From: Mactra quadrangularis
Taxonomy: Eukaryota; Mollusca; Bivalvia; Venerida; Mactridae
DNA: 64,000 bases
NCBI GenBank assembly: GCA_025267735.1
Contig: CM046293.1
Span: 9,262,560 to 9,326,559 of the forward strand
Direction of reading: 5' to 3'
The position numbers were made by a program, and so were the translations under genes. The first letter of the stretch is position 1, and each line of letters opens with the position of its first letter. The notes beneath the pieces were generated by a model. The model saw only the letters and a list, made by a program, of their open reading frames with translations, ran no database searches and had not been told where the DNA came from. This document shows positions 11,440 through 23,530 of the stretch, piece after piece.

Positions 11440-12300
11440 TTAAAAAACAGTCGTATGATATGGCGCTGGTTGTCCATTCACCCGTCTGTATGTCTGTCTG
11501 TCTTTCTGTAACATCTTGTGCATGCAACTCCTCCTTTACTATTCAACCTATTTTCTGACTGATAATAGTTATTGATGTCTAGTTATAAAGGGGATATAAT
11601 TCAGTATTTCTTCATTTACCTTTAAATTATTACTCTTTTATATATACTTATAAGGTATTTCTTGAACAAGCAACTCGATCTTTACTACTTGACTTATTTT
11701 CTTGAAACTCTCACTGATAGATATTGATATCTAGTTGTGCATAAAGGGACGTAATTCAAATTTTATCATTTACTTTTTATTTCCCTTAAATTATATATAC
11801 ATAAGCAAATTCTTTTGTGGACAATTCTCCTTTATTACATGACCTATGTTCTTGAAAGTCCCATTGAGGACAGAAATTGATGACAAATTTTGCATAAAGG
11901 GGACATAATTTAAACTACAATTTACTTTTGAAATTAGTTTTCTTTTATATAATTATATTTATAAGAGATTTCTTGGGCAAGCAACTCATCCTTTATTACT
12001 TGAACTATTTTCTTACATCTTTCTCTGATGATTGATAGTGATAACTAGTTGTGCATTCAGGGGTCATAATTTTAATTTATCATTTACTTTTGCATTATTT
12101 CCTCATTCATTACATGACCTGTGTTCTTTAAAGTCCCACTGATGACAGATGTTGATACCTACTTGTGCATAAAGGGGACATAATGCAGATTTCATTTTTT
12201 CATTATTTCCCTTTTACTTAAAAAGGAAACATCATTCAAAATCCATCATTTTCTTTTGAAATTTTTTCTCTGTGCAGACAACTCCTTCATTACTTGCCTT
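11440..12300 (+). repeat. Degenerate tandem repeat, period about 155 bp
   Basis: A block with 'caactc-tttact-cttgaa-ttttctt' and 'gtgcataaaggggacataatt' recurs, with the ATAAAGG word near 11,585, 11,741, 11,894, 12,055 and 12,169. Spacings are about 156, 153, 161 and 114. The units are strongly diverged. No coding potential was seen. Confidence 0.75.
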
Positions 12301-12307
12301 AAATTAT

Positions 12308-12690
12308 AGTAAGATAAGATAAGATAATCTTTATTTAGAGTCGGTTATAGTCAACTACATACATGTATAACACTAGCTTAAAGCTATTGTCCGATAGTAA
12401 CTTTCGTTTTGAGTTGAACCATCTTCGGGCGTATTTTGCCTCGCTCACTGGAGCACTTGTTGAATTTTATACTTGCATGATTTATTTTTTATCAAAATTA
12501 ACATTTCATTTCAGATTGTATTAAAATCATCAAACGTTTCAAGCTGGTCGATGTAATATAATGGTTGTTTACAGAAAACATGAAGAATCAACATATCAAT
12601 TTTCTTGTACATGATATAATTCTGGCCTGTCCACTTTTAAACAAGTCGTTTCGGACATTTTGTCCTTGAGATGTTTGTTGCCCAATTACA
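12308..12690. other. AGATA-rich run and unassigned sequence
   Basis: It begins with a short (AAGAT)n-like run (12,308-12,332) joined to 'ctttatttagagtcgg', the kind of tail seen on some retroposons. The rest shows nothing. Confidence 0.4.
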
Positions 12691-12699
12691 TGTTTAAAA

Positions 12700-15600
12700 A
12701 ACTGTCTTTTTATTACTTGGAATTTCGTTCCCAAATTTGGTACGAAATTTCTGTTGGCGAATGGAAATTTGTATTTGTCCTCGCAATTTTACACCCCATT
12801 TATTGATATCAAATTCAAAGTACCAAAGTTGATCCTTGGAGCTTTTTGCACACTTATTTTGGTAAGAAATTCCTGCGGACAAATTGCAATTTCACCACTC
12901 GTCATCGGAACTTTTCGCCACGAAAAATTGGAACGAGTTTTTTGCGGGCAAATTGAAAAATATTTGTCTCAGGAAATTTTACGAACATTCCGAGAACGAA
13001 TAAGAATTTCAACGGAACTTCTGGCTAGCACAATTGGTACGATTTTTTTGCCATTCGTCCTTGAAACTGCAATCATATGTGGTACGAAAATTCGGAGAAT
13101 GAATCTATATTGAAATTTCAATTCGTCCTTTGAACTTTTCGCTGCCAAATTGGGTACGAAAATTCCGAGGACGAATCGATATTTTGCCATTCGTCCTTGG
13201 AACTTTTCGGTCCCAAAACTAGTGAATTGGGTACGAAATTTGCATGGGCGAATCGGAATTCGTCCTTTGAATTTTCCGCTCCCGAGTTTGGTTCGAAACT
13301 TTTGAGGACGAATCGATTTTTGCCATTCGTCCTTGGAGTTTTTCGCTCCCAAATATGGTACGAAAATTCAGAGGACGAATCGATATTTTGCCCGTCGTCC
13401 ATGGAACTTTACGCTCCCAAACGTAGAACGAAATTTCAAAGGGCGAATCGAAATATTATTCGTCCTTCGAAATTTGCGCTCCTAAATTGGGAACGAAAAT
13501 TCCGAGGACGAATCGATATGCCATTCGTCCTTTAAATTTTCCGCTCCCGAGTTTGGTTCGAAAATTCTAAGGACAAATCGATTTTTGCCATTCGTCCTTG
13601 GAATTTTTCGCTCCCAAATTTGGTACGAAAATTCCGAGGACGAATCGATATTTTGCCATTCGTCCTTGGAACTTTTCGGTCCCAAAACTAGGGAATTGGG
13701 TACGAAATTTGCTAGGGCGAATTGGAATTCGTCCTTTGAATTTTCCGCTTCCGAGTTTGGTTTGAAACTTTTGAGGACGAATCGATTTTTGCCATTCGTC
13801 CTTGGAGTTTTTCGCTCCCAAATATGGTACGAAAATTCAGAGGACGAATCAATATTTTGCCTGTCGTTCATGAAACTACGCTCCCAAACGTAGAACGAAA
13901 TTTCAAAGGGCGAATCGAAATATATATTCGTCCTTTGAAATTAGCGCTCCTAAATTGGGAACGAAAATTCCGAGGACGAATCGATATGCCATTCGTCCTT
14001 TTAAGTTTTCGCTCTCGAGTTAGTTTCGAAAATTCTAAGGACAAATCGATTTTTGCAATTCGTCCTTGGTATTTTTCGCTCCCAAATTTGGTACGAAAAT
14101 TCCGAGGACGAATCAACATTTTGCCCGTCGTCATTGGAACTTTTCGCTCCCAAACGTAGAACGAAATTTTAAAGGACGAATGGTAAAATATCTATTCGTC
14201 CTTCGAAGTTTCGCTCCCAAATTGGGTACGAAAATTCCAAAGACGAATGGCAAAATATCGATTCGTCCTCAAAAGTTTCGAACCAAACTCGGGAGCGGAA
14301 AATTCAAAGGACGAATCGACATTTTGCCATTCGTCCTTGGAACTTTTCGCTCCCAAACGTAGAACGAAATTTTAAAGGACGAATGGCAAAATATCTATTC
14401 GTCCTTCGAAGTTTCGCTCCCAAATTGGGTACGAAAATTCCAAAGACGAATGGCAAAATATCGATTCGTCCTCAAAAGTTTCGAACCAAACTCGGGAGCG
14501 GAAAATTCAAAGGACCAATCGATATTTTGCCATTCGTCCTTGGAACTTTTCGCTCCCTAAACTAGTGACTTGGGTACGAAATTTGCATGGGCGAATCGGA
14601 ATTCGTCCTTTGAATTTTCCGCTCCCGAGTTTGGTTCAAAACTTTTGAGGACGAATCGATTTTTGCCATTCGTCCTTGGAGTTTTTCGCTCCCAAACGTA
14701 GAACGAAATTTTAAAGGACGAATGGCAAAATATCTATTCGTCCTTCGAAGTTTCGCTCCCAAATTGGGTACGAAAATTCCGAGGACGAATGGCAAAATAT
14801 CTATTCGTCCTTCGAAGTTTCGCTCCCAAATATGGTACGAAAATTCCGAGGACGAATCGATATTTTGCCATTCGTCCTTGGAACTTTTCGGTCCCAAAAC
14901 TAGGGAATTGGGTACGAAATTTGCTAGGGCGAATCGGAATTCGTCCTTTGAATTTTCCGCTTCCGAGTTTGGTTTGAAATTTTGAGGACGAATCGATTTT
15001 TGCCATTCGTCCTTGGAGTTTTTCGCTCCCAAATATGGTACGAAAATTCAGAGGACGAATCGATATTTTGCCCGTCGTCCATGGAACTTTACGCTCCCAA
15101 ACGTAGAACGAAATTTCAAAGGGCGAATCGAAATATTTTCGTCCTTCGAAATTTGCGCTCCTAAATTGGGAACGAAAATTCCGAGGACGAATCGATATGC
15201 CATTCGCCCTTTAAAGTTTTCGCTCTCGAGATATTTTCGAAAATTCTAAGGACAAATCGATTTTTGCAATTCGTCCTTGGAGTTTTCGCTCCCAAATATG
15301 GTACGAAAATTTAGAGGACGAATCGATATTTTGCCCGTCGTCCTTGGAACTTTACGCTCCCAAACGTAGAACGAAATTTTAAAGGACGAATGGCAAAATA
15401 TCTATTCGTCCTTCGAAATTTCGCCCAAATTTGGTACAAAAATTCCGAGGACGAATGGCAAAATATCGATTCGTCCTCAAAAGTTTCGAACCAAACTCGG
15501 GAGCGGAAAATTCAAAGGACGAATCGATATTTTGACATTCGTCCTTGGAACTTTTCGCTCCCAAAACTAGTGACTTGGGTACGAAATTTGCATGGGCGAA

Positions 15601-15915
15601 TCGGAATTCGTCCTTTGAATTTTCCGCTCCCGAGTTTGGTTCGAAACTTTTGAGGACGAATCAATTTTTGCCATTCGTCCTTGGAGTTTTTCGCTCCCAA
15701 ACGTAGAACGAAATTTTAAAGGAAGAATGGCAAAATATCTATTCGTCCTTCGAAGTTTCGCTCCCAAATTGGGTACGAAAATTCCGAGGAATTTCTGTTG
15801 AACTTTTTGCTTACAAATTTGGTCTAACATTTTTGAAAATGAATCGAAAATAGCAATTGTCTTTGGAGCTTTTCGCTTTGAAATGTGGCTCGAAAATCCT
15901 GTGGACGAATCTCAA
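12700..15915. repeat. Satellite array, ~67-bp units with internal dyad symmetry
   Basis: Units read roughly ATTCGTCCTTGGAACTTTTC, then GCTCCCAAATTGGGTACG, then AAAATTCCGAGGACGAATCG and ATATTTTGCC. ATTCGTCC and GGACGAAT are reverse complements, so each unit is a quasi-palindrome. Edge units (12.70-13.10 and 15.79-15.92 kb) are degraded and central ones are close to each other. Higher-order periods are visible: CCCAAAACTAG blocks at 13,211 and 13,680 (about 469 bp, seven units) and a 201-bp, three-unit repeat at 14,151 and 14,352. Some blocks (about 14.16-14.29, 14.37-14.48, 14.71-14.80, 15.38-15.49 kb) run in the opposite orientation. Units contain few stop triplets, so many overlapping frames of 60-156 codons are open on both strands; none is treated as a gene. 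Confidence 0.95.
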
Positions 15916-16527
15916 CTTTTTGCTAACCCCCTGGAAGACTATTTTCTTTCAACATGCCACAATGACAATTCGTCGTCCTTTTTGAACAGGTAGGGTTTCC
16001 AGGATGTTTGCAAAAAGTATAAAACTGGCGTTGTAAATGTGATGCGCAGTAAATAGTATACACTTACCAGAGGCGGATTCAGGATTGTTTCACAATCGAG
16101 CTAAAATAAATGTGTTTACCAGACCAAGTTTTCATGTTTCTTGCATCCATACGAAGTTGTTGAACATGTTCGCTATAGTGATTCCGAGAAAATGTAATTG
16201 TATTTTTCGAGATTAAATAAGATGATGTAGTCTGAATGTTTTAAATGATAATATCATTGATGCTATCTTGGCGTCAATGATTGTCTCACGGTATTTCTGT
16301 TTTCAGTATAAATACCTCACAGCGCCACCTAGGGGACAATAGCTGATCTTATATAACCACCATATGTTTATTATGCCGATTTTATCAAAATGCATTTCTT
16401 GTTACCAAGCATTTAAATAATCATTAAAATTATTCTGATTTGTTCGCTGGTTATTTGTTTTGTGAATATTTCTTTTCCTTTTGATTATTTCCACAAGGAG
16501 TTAGTGTGAATGAGTATAGAACATGTT
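15916..16527. other. Unassigned stretch with a possible hAT-like end
   Basis: CAGAGGCGGATTCAGGAT at about 16,069 resembles the terminus of some hAT-type elements, but no partner end was found. An acceptor-like TTTCTGTTTTCAG at about 16,306 is followed by a frame that stops after some 13 codons. Confidence 0.3.
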
Positions 16528-16529
16528 TT

Positions 16530-16692
16530 ATTAGCATGATATAACGGCGGTCAGTCCACCTACTCAACCTTCCTGGAAAGGCTAAATCTCTGGATTTAGC
16601 TGTCAACTTACTACTAGAAGCATACTTCCGTAAATGACTTACTACTACCGTACATGATTTAGAATCAGTGGTAGGAGGGAGAATGGTCGATA
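16530..16692 (-). mobile_element. Type-3 SINE fragment
   Basis: Reverse-complement matches to the type-3 body are clear: 'taacggcggtcagtccacc', 'ggaaaggctaaatctctgg' and 'ggtaggagggagaatgg'. The tRNA head and tail are missing. Confidence 0.8.
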
Positions 16693-16879
16693 GAATATAT
16701 ATATTAGCTGTGTTTTTAACTTTTAATCTAATATTTTAATAGTATGGTATAGCATTTTAAAAACTGCGAAAGAAAAGTCAGCCACCGGTCAGAAAAGGTG
16801 ACGGCCAAAAGGTCTTAGTCAAGTTGCCCTGAATTTGTTTGGTTCCCAGTCGTACTTAGACGGGTAAAAGTACGTCAGA

Positions 16880-16932
16880 CAAAACAGAATAATGGCGGCG
16901 TTCGATATATTCGATAACTTCATGTAAATGAA
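16880..16932 (+). promoter_or_regulatory. Possible transcription start with YY1-type ATGGCGGC initiator
   Basis: AATAATGGCGGCG at about 16,890 combines a YY1-like motif with a potential start codon, a layout common at animal promoters. The frame reads MAAFDIFDNF, and GTAAAT follows as a possible donor. CpG content is locally higher than nearby. No downstream exon was found. Confidence 0.28.
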
Positions 16933-17575
16933 CGAAAATGGCCCAGAAGGCCTTCAAAACTAGTATTTTTATTAGAATTGGAAGTACTTACAAGGTTTAT
17001 ATTAATGCAACTCTTGTATCTGGCCCTCTCTCAAAAAGTTGAAAATAGTTGTTGCCAAAAAAAAAATCCATCGCATAAAGTATGGCAACTGCCATCTTGG
17101 ATTTCTTCTCGGCCTGTTCGATTAACAAGCCTATTCCGATAATAGAAGAAGAACACAGCCATACGTAGAAGACAGCAAATCGAAAAAACTAATTGAGTGA
17201 ATAGTTCGTATATTCGTACAGCTGTCTAGTTGTCATAATTAGCAAAATATCTTTCTAAGAGTATTTCTCTGGATATCATTGACCTTTTGAAACACATAAA
17301 CTGGCACAATTGCTGGAACGTGTTTGTTCTCACTAGTATTTTAAGTATCATTGTCGTTCCAAATTGTCTGGTTAATGAAGGCTATTATCATTCGTCCACG
17401 TATATTTAACCTCTTGCTAACGACTATTTTAAGTGTTGGAAAAAGTTAAACAAGTGCGAGGGTAGTCATCAAAATAAGAGGAGACATCTAATTGTTTTTT
17501 TCACATTTAGAGAAAAATGGCCTAAATTGATACAATATTATGGCTTTCATTTGAAACATTATACAAATATAGTCC

Positions 17576-17670
17576 GTTTTTCTCAACCGTCAATGTTTAA
17601 AAAATTCCATGGTGACTGATTGCAAGCTATCGCAATATCACGATTGTTAGACAACAAACGTTTTAATACA
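17576..17670 (+). repeat. One-ended fragment of the CTCAACTGTC MITE family
   Basis: TTTTTCTCAACCGTCAATG is followed by the same 'gatgac-tgc-cgcaat' order as the 981 copy. The right terminus is not visible. Confidence 0.45.
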
Positions 17671-18576
17671 CAAAGTCAGCGTGAAAATATGCATGTTTTT
17701 GTTACTTTTGAAAAACACACACACTATCACAATGACGTTCTTGTATATGTATACAACGCCTACGCTCTCGGGAAACAGTTAAAAATATCCCCTCCACCTC
17801 GGGCCAACAGTTTGACTGTTCCCAAATCACATATGGAATAACTGTATACTATTTAGTGAATCGAATCGAGAAAATATCGAATCGAAAGGAACACAATTGA
17901 ATCGCATCGAATCGAATTTACCTTTTGGTAATTCGTTATATATAAGTATAGAGCAGTTCAAATTGATCGTCTGCTATGACGGGCGCAATAATTCTTGAAA
18001 TACACTTGTAAATCTGTCTATACTAAGGCGTATGTACAATAGCTTATTAGTTATGCGTCTCAATAGAATCTTTATGTCATCTTGTGTAATAGAATGGTAT
18101 CAACGATTCAGTTACGATCCGTCGTTTGTGCCAGTTGTCAGTAGACATGTTACATCGTCTTAATATGTACATGTAATAGAATGATTCTATGGAAGAATTT
18201 TAAAGGTCGTAGCAGATGACTTTGAATGATGTCTATATAAATATTGGACTTTCATTTTTTCCATTCTTATGCAGTGGAATAAATGTGCATGAATGATAAA
18301 TTTTAAGCAGCAGTTATTGAATTGTTCTAAGAATGACCCCTTTGACTTGTGCTTTTTGTGTAAAAAAAGCCACTAGTGGGTTCGCCTTTCTGGTTTACCT
18401 GCTGTATTTATAGGTCGATTGTTTGAAGTGTTTTGAACCGGAACAGTGCTGTTCTACATTTCAAATTAATATCACTGAACTGTTCTATGTTTTCAAACGT
18501 TGTTGGAGCCGGAAATTTAATTTTAATTTTCAAACCCGAACAAATTCAGTGCTTTCGGCGCTTTGATTTAATTTTG
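17671..18576. other. Unassigned; ATCGAATCGA-rich patch
   Basis: The motif GAATCGAATCGA recurs at 17,862-17,925, like the interior of the palindromic ATCGAT-rich repeats at 48.6 and 55.05 kb. Otherwise nothing was seen. Confidence 0.35.
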
Positions 18577-19164
18577 AAAGTACTGGTAAAAAATTAAAGA
18601 GACACAAATTATGCATTTTCAAAACCGTAAAGGTAATTATGGATGACATTGTTTATACTTCTTTGTACAATTATTTGGACAACTTTTCAACTAACTAACA
18701 AAATGACGTCTTCATAAAAAGAATTGATGCAATGATATGAAACGTATTAACGTAACCATGTTGAATTGGAAGGAAAACCCGAAATATTTCTGATTTCAAA
18801 ATCAATTTGTTTCTGAATGTTCAAAACAGAATATTTTCCTGACAACATCTTGTAATTCTGTCAATCTTATAGAAAATTTTTAATCAAAATCTATCACAGC
18901 AATTTTACTTCATTGCAATAACTTCTCACAAAACTTTCTATTTGATGTTCAAAATGTAAACTATTTGTAGAAACACCAACAATACATTTAATTTAGCAAA
19001 TGACGTCCATAGAAACAGTCTCCGGAATTAATGATTATATGTGCAAGGACATGGTTAGTTCGGATGAATAATAAAACGCCTGTTCATCAACTGTTAAAAA
19101 TTTTCTGTGAATTTGCTGGCCTATTTTTATCTAGAAAACTAAGATTTATACTTGTAAAATATTA

Positions 19165-19512
19165 AGTGGTGTTTGACCACAACAATATTTAGTGACGTTT
19201 TACCTCAAATATGTAATGGTTTCTAACCTCAAAAAAATATCAAATGGTGTTTGGTCTCTAAAATATATAGTAGTTTCTAACATAGAAATATTTAGTGGTG
19301 TTTGACCTCACCAACTTTAGTGGTATCTTACCTCAAATGATATTAAGTGGCGTTTGACCTCAAAATATTTAGTGGTATTTGACCTCAAAACATTTTAGGG
19401 CTGTCAACCTTGAAAAAGATTTGGTGGTGTTTGACCTTAATGATTCAGTGGTGTTTAATCTCAAATTATATTAAGTGGTATTTGACCTCGAAAATATTTA
19501 TTGGTGTTTTTG
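19165..19512 (+). repeat. Degenerate minisatellite GTGGTGTTTGACCTCAAAA
   Basis: About twelve diverged units of 25-30 bp share 'tagtggtgtttgacctcaaa'. The same array is present in copy B at 56,290-56,650, so it predates the duplication. Confidence 0.88.
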
Positions 19513-19810
19513 GTGCAACATTTTATCTTTGAAACTATTGAAGTGAATCATTTGAAACTTTACACATGTCTACGGGGGACTATTAGGTGTGACAACCGCA
19601 GACATTTTTAGTAATGAGTTTTGTTACATCTATGAAAGTTATCATCCATTTTGGAATTGGATGTTTCTACCCTACGGCACAGGGATCATTAAAATTGTGA
19701 AAGTTTATGTCTAGACAGGAATATTATGTGATAAGAAAATAAGTTTCTGATATTAAAGTCGCTATATGAAGACTTATTTATTATTACATGACATAAAAAC
19801 TCGCAGTTTG

Positions 19811-20125
19811 AGCCGCTCGGCTAGCTCAGTCCGAAGCCCACAAGTCAACTGATCTACGGATCGTAGGTTCGATTCGCTTTCGGGGCATACTTTCTTAGAG
19901 GTTGGTCATGAAACTATTTTTACGGCCATTCTCCCTCCGGCCAATGATTCTTAATTATGTTGGGCAGTTGTCAGTCACTGACGAAAGTATGCGCTTAGTA
20001 GTTGGTAAACAATCAAACCAGGGGTTTATTCATTCCAACAACAGTGAGTAGGTTGACTGACCGCCATTATATGACCTATGCAATGTGTTGCTACGGCGAT
20101 AAAACCCAACAAAAACTGACAAACA
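19811..20125 (+). mobile_element. Type-3 SINE, copy A
   Basis: Head GCCGCTCGGCTAGCTCAGTC, box B GTAGGTTCGATTCGC, and tail 'gctacggcgataaaaccc' with CAAAAACTGACAAAC. The orthologous copy is at 56,999, where part of the head is deleted, so this insertion predates the duplication. Confidence 0.9.
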
Positions 20126-20359
20126 AAATAAAATTAGTAAAAGATATTCCAGATTATGTTATCTATACATTTGTTTTAGTTGTATTTACTATGTTCGTGT
20201 AATCTCGATGATACAATTCACCTATTCAGAACTCCTCGGCGTTTTTCTGCACAAGTATATCTCGGACATTATAAGAGAGAAAGTAGTTCTAACATGGATT
20301 CAGCAGTTAATTTAAAATTCACTAATTGTAGATTATGTTGACATAAAGTCAGAACTACA

Positions 20360-22768
20360 TTAAACGCTGATATTCAATAAGACGGGACAATTAAGATTTG
20401 AAAAATGCAAAAAATAAAGTTCTGTCAATTTTTGTTTTGACTGATTTTACAAGTTGCTGTATGTATGAGGCTTGATATTATGCAAGGGTTTGAACAATCT
20501 CGGACTAAATAAAATTTTACACATATTTGAATACAAGCACATATTTTCTATAGTAACGTATGTTTCTTTACGGAACACGCTAATAAAACGCATATTCTTG
20601 GTCTGGTTTTGTATGTTTGTCTATGACTTAAGCAATTATAAGAAGGCAAGGGGATGGTACTTGAAATACATACTTCAAAACGATAAATTCAGAACACAAA
20701 ATTGCTCAAATATGACTGAAATCTTAGATCAACGTATGCAAATTACAAAAATAGATTAATGACCCTTGATACAATGACTTTCCAACTTGGAACAAAGTTC
20801 AAAGAGAACTAAAGTACAATGGCCGTAAAAAATTCAACATTACTGAATACATTTTAATAGTTTGTATACTTTACTCACTGAAAAATTCATAACCATGAAC
20901 GTCTAAAGAAATAACTAGTTAGTAACGTATGTTACAACAACACTGTTTAAACTATCATATCCCAGTGTTATCAGTCACACCCAGTAAAACAGTTTAAAAA
21001 TTTAAATGGTAGCACATACTATTTTCTATGTACTATGTCATATCTATATAATGTTGATAGGTTTGCCTTCAAAATTAAGTAAAAACAAATTTAAAATTAA
21101 GAGGTAAAAAGGTTACGAATTAGTCTCAAAAAATCAAAACAGTTAAATCGTAATTAAAGTTCACATAGTAATTCACTTAAATATACAATTGAAATAAACA
21201 TTGCAACATTCTCCCAGACATTCCGTTAGGTATTGGCACACTTATTTCATAAAACGAATCATTTGTCACCCAAATTACAGCCTCATAGGTTTGCCATTGG
21301 ATGAGAGGTTGGCGCTGTTTCATGATCGATGTGTTTGCTTCCTTATCATTATCTATTTGTAGCAATGTGCCATGTTCCCTTAAATAGTTCTGCAACAAAA
21401 TCTTCCGCGACGTATTCTAGTTCATCTTTGACAAAAAATGAATTCTGATATATGTTGTCTGTGTCGTCAGGAATTACAACAGCCTGTGGTAACGTATGTT
21501 TATAAAGGTTTTTTCGCTGCTGTTGAATTTGACTGACGTCCTGTGTTCCTTTACACTTAAAGACAGGATATAAAAGAAACAATCAGGACTTGAACGTTCG
21601 GAGTTTCAAAAAATAAGCGAAACATAGTGAAACTAGTAAACTAACAATCATCAGCTAAGATACATTTCATATGAAACATACGTTACCAAACGTAACGTAT
21701 GTTTCAATTCACAAAACCATGTCTTATTGAAAAAGAAGCGAAAAAGGACGAATAAATCAGATTTGTTAACATCTAGTAAGTATTGAAGTAGCAAATAATT
21801 TGCAAAAAGCATTTATTTGAGTATTGATATGTAGGATTTTATGCTTACATTGCATGCAATGGTTAAAAAATCTTCAGACTCATTAATTTGTCAACGCCAT
21901 TGAGAGGCACGCAATTTCAAGTTTTTTTCAGCTTGGTTGATGATGTCGTATATTTTGCAATGAGATAATGTCATCGTTTAACCCTTTGCAACATTGTAAG
22001 ATCGGTTTATCATTTTAACGGTAACGTATGTTACATCACGTATGTTACATTTGATACTTTAGACAGCAGTATCTCTAGACGATCCTGAGCAATGACAAAA
22101 GTAGTTATCATAAAATGAAGAGTTCATTAGAGTGACTAATTAGAAAATATTAATTCAACTAAGATATTTACCATTAGTTGAAAAACCATGGTCACGTATG
22201 TTTCATTCTTAAAAGTCTACCCGAAAATTTTGGTAAAATGTGATGATTATTGAAATGCCTGTGAATACTTAATGACAATCGTTTTTATTTCATGTATATT
22301 CATATCTGATCTTATGATTTTATATATTTTACAATTATAATATCGTTTTGAAATTTAAAAAAAATGGACCTTTTTCACGGTCACGTATGTTTCCACACTC
22401 TTGGCGACAAAGTTTAAGAGCTGTGTGTAAGTTTATATTTTTGAGGAGCAAGATAAAAATCTTATTCTTACATACAGGAACGTTGTATGTGTTAAAAAAC
22501 AAGTGCATTAAGACTGCCTTATGTGCCTATTCTTCGTAGTCTGCGCTCAAAGTCAGAAAATTGAGGTGGCGACAGTAACGTATGTTACATTTTGGGGTAC
22601 TTATGAGACCAGTATGAACACATACTTGTGTATATTTCAAAACTCTTTTTTGTCCCAATTGCCACACACAGCATACAACTTTTGCATTTTAATTCAATTC
22701 ACAGTCTATTCGTATTTACTCAGTAACTCATGGAACATTAAATGTTCCATCTTATTGAATATGAGCGT
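20360..22768. other. 2.4-kb segment private to copy A, with ten GTAACGTATGTTAC motifs
   Basis: Copy B passes directly from 'aaagtcagaactacattgaa' to 'acatgaccttt', whereas copy A has this segment in between. The 14-bp motif GT(A/C)ACGTATGTT(A/T)C starts at 20553, 20932, 21489, 21673 (reverse), 21692, 22021, 22035 (offset by a base), 22191, 22380 and 22575. It may be an inserted element with repeated protein-binding sites, or sequence deleted from B. No terminal repeats are obvious. Confidence 0.75.
21177..21582 (-). pseudogene. Possible frameshifted coding remnant, unknown protein
   Basis: Two overlapping minus-strand frames look like one protein interrupted near 21,350. The first (21,582 down to about 21,349) contains VVIPDDTDNIYQNSFFVKDE and ends at a stop. 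The second (about 21,398 down to 21,177) continues with NDKEANTSIMKQRQPLIQ and YEAVIWVTNDSFYEISV. Composition is more protein-like than that of other short frames here. It lies wholly inside the copy-A-only segment and could belong to an inserted element. No family is recognised, and chance open frames remain possible. Confidence 0.3.
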
Positions 22769-22837
22769 AAAACATGACCTTTAGGACATTCTATTAACAA
22801 TGTAAATCTGAGTAATAAAGTGTATAAACAAAACTGA

Positions 22838-22990
22838 CAGCAGAACAGAACAGAACAGAGCAGAACAAAACAGAATTTTTATTGTATAAACACAGGTTAC
22901 ATTTATATAAAGTAACAACATGTGAAATAATTGTTAATAATTTACAGAATAAAATTTTAATTTAGAGTTACAGCAATATTTCAATGTATA
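22838..22990 (+). repeat. CAGAA-rich run with retroposon-like flank
   Basis: Several CAGAA units (22,841-22,875) adjoin TTTTTATTGTATAAACACAG. The same arrangement is in copy B at 57,652-57,780. Confidence 0.7.
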
Positions 22991-23236
22991 TTCAATGATA
23001 ATCCTGGACCATTTACAGTAGAATGATTTTTAATGTTTTGTATCGTTACTTTTCTTCTCAATACCGAATATATCTATAGTAAGATTTTGGTCTTCACTCT
23101 CTGACATCCGAATAAACATTGAACAAGTCGTGGCTCGAACGGAGTACTTAACTATCTGATTAAAGTCATTCGTAGAAAAACCCGTATGATATCGAAAGTA
23201 TATGTTTATGTTTCACTTTGATTGGGATCATGGCAT

Positions 23237-23530
23237 TTAACATACTGCATGGTGAATGACTGATCTGTCAATCGGCATACAATTTTGACTACAGTATCTA
23301 GCGACGTTGCACCTATCCCACTTTATGTACAAATACATGGTTACGCAACACCACAAGTAAGTATTGTTTTGCTGCATCTGAAGCGATGACTTATCCATAT
23401 TATATTCCATGAAATTCGACATATATCGCGATAAAAACGTTTCATCTGAATTTTGTTTTTAGCCAACATCAAGAACTTGTCTGAATTATGAAATATCCAT
23501 TCATAAGCAGCCGATGACCATGAGTAATAG
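23237..23530 (-). pseudogene. MYND zinc-finger exon, copy A, degraded
   Basis: MYND fingers bind two zinc ions through a C-x2-C...C-x2-C...YC-x3-C...H-x3-C pattern and mediate protein contacts. On the minus strand, an acceptor GACTTTACAG precedes a frame YYSWSSAAYEWIFHNSDKF and then AKNKIQMKRFYRD. A two-base insertion near 23,422 (compare copy B) shifts the frame. Reading on in the new frame gives DRCNVARYCSQNC, then HHAVC and a stop, which is the second half of a MYND finger. Two expected Cys ligands are changed: NTYLWCC where B has DTCLWCR, and KWDRC where B has KCDRC. Frameshift plus lost ligands argue for a dead copy. The receptor exon at 24,584 lies divergently, about 1 kb away. Upstream exons were not found. 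Confidence 0.72.

Noticed and set aside
12754..15830. Many overlapping open frames of 60-156 codons on both strands
   Set aside because: They are by-products of the satellite, whose units contain few stop triplets in any frame. Peptides repeat with the unit and occur on both strands.
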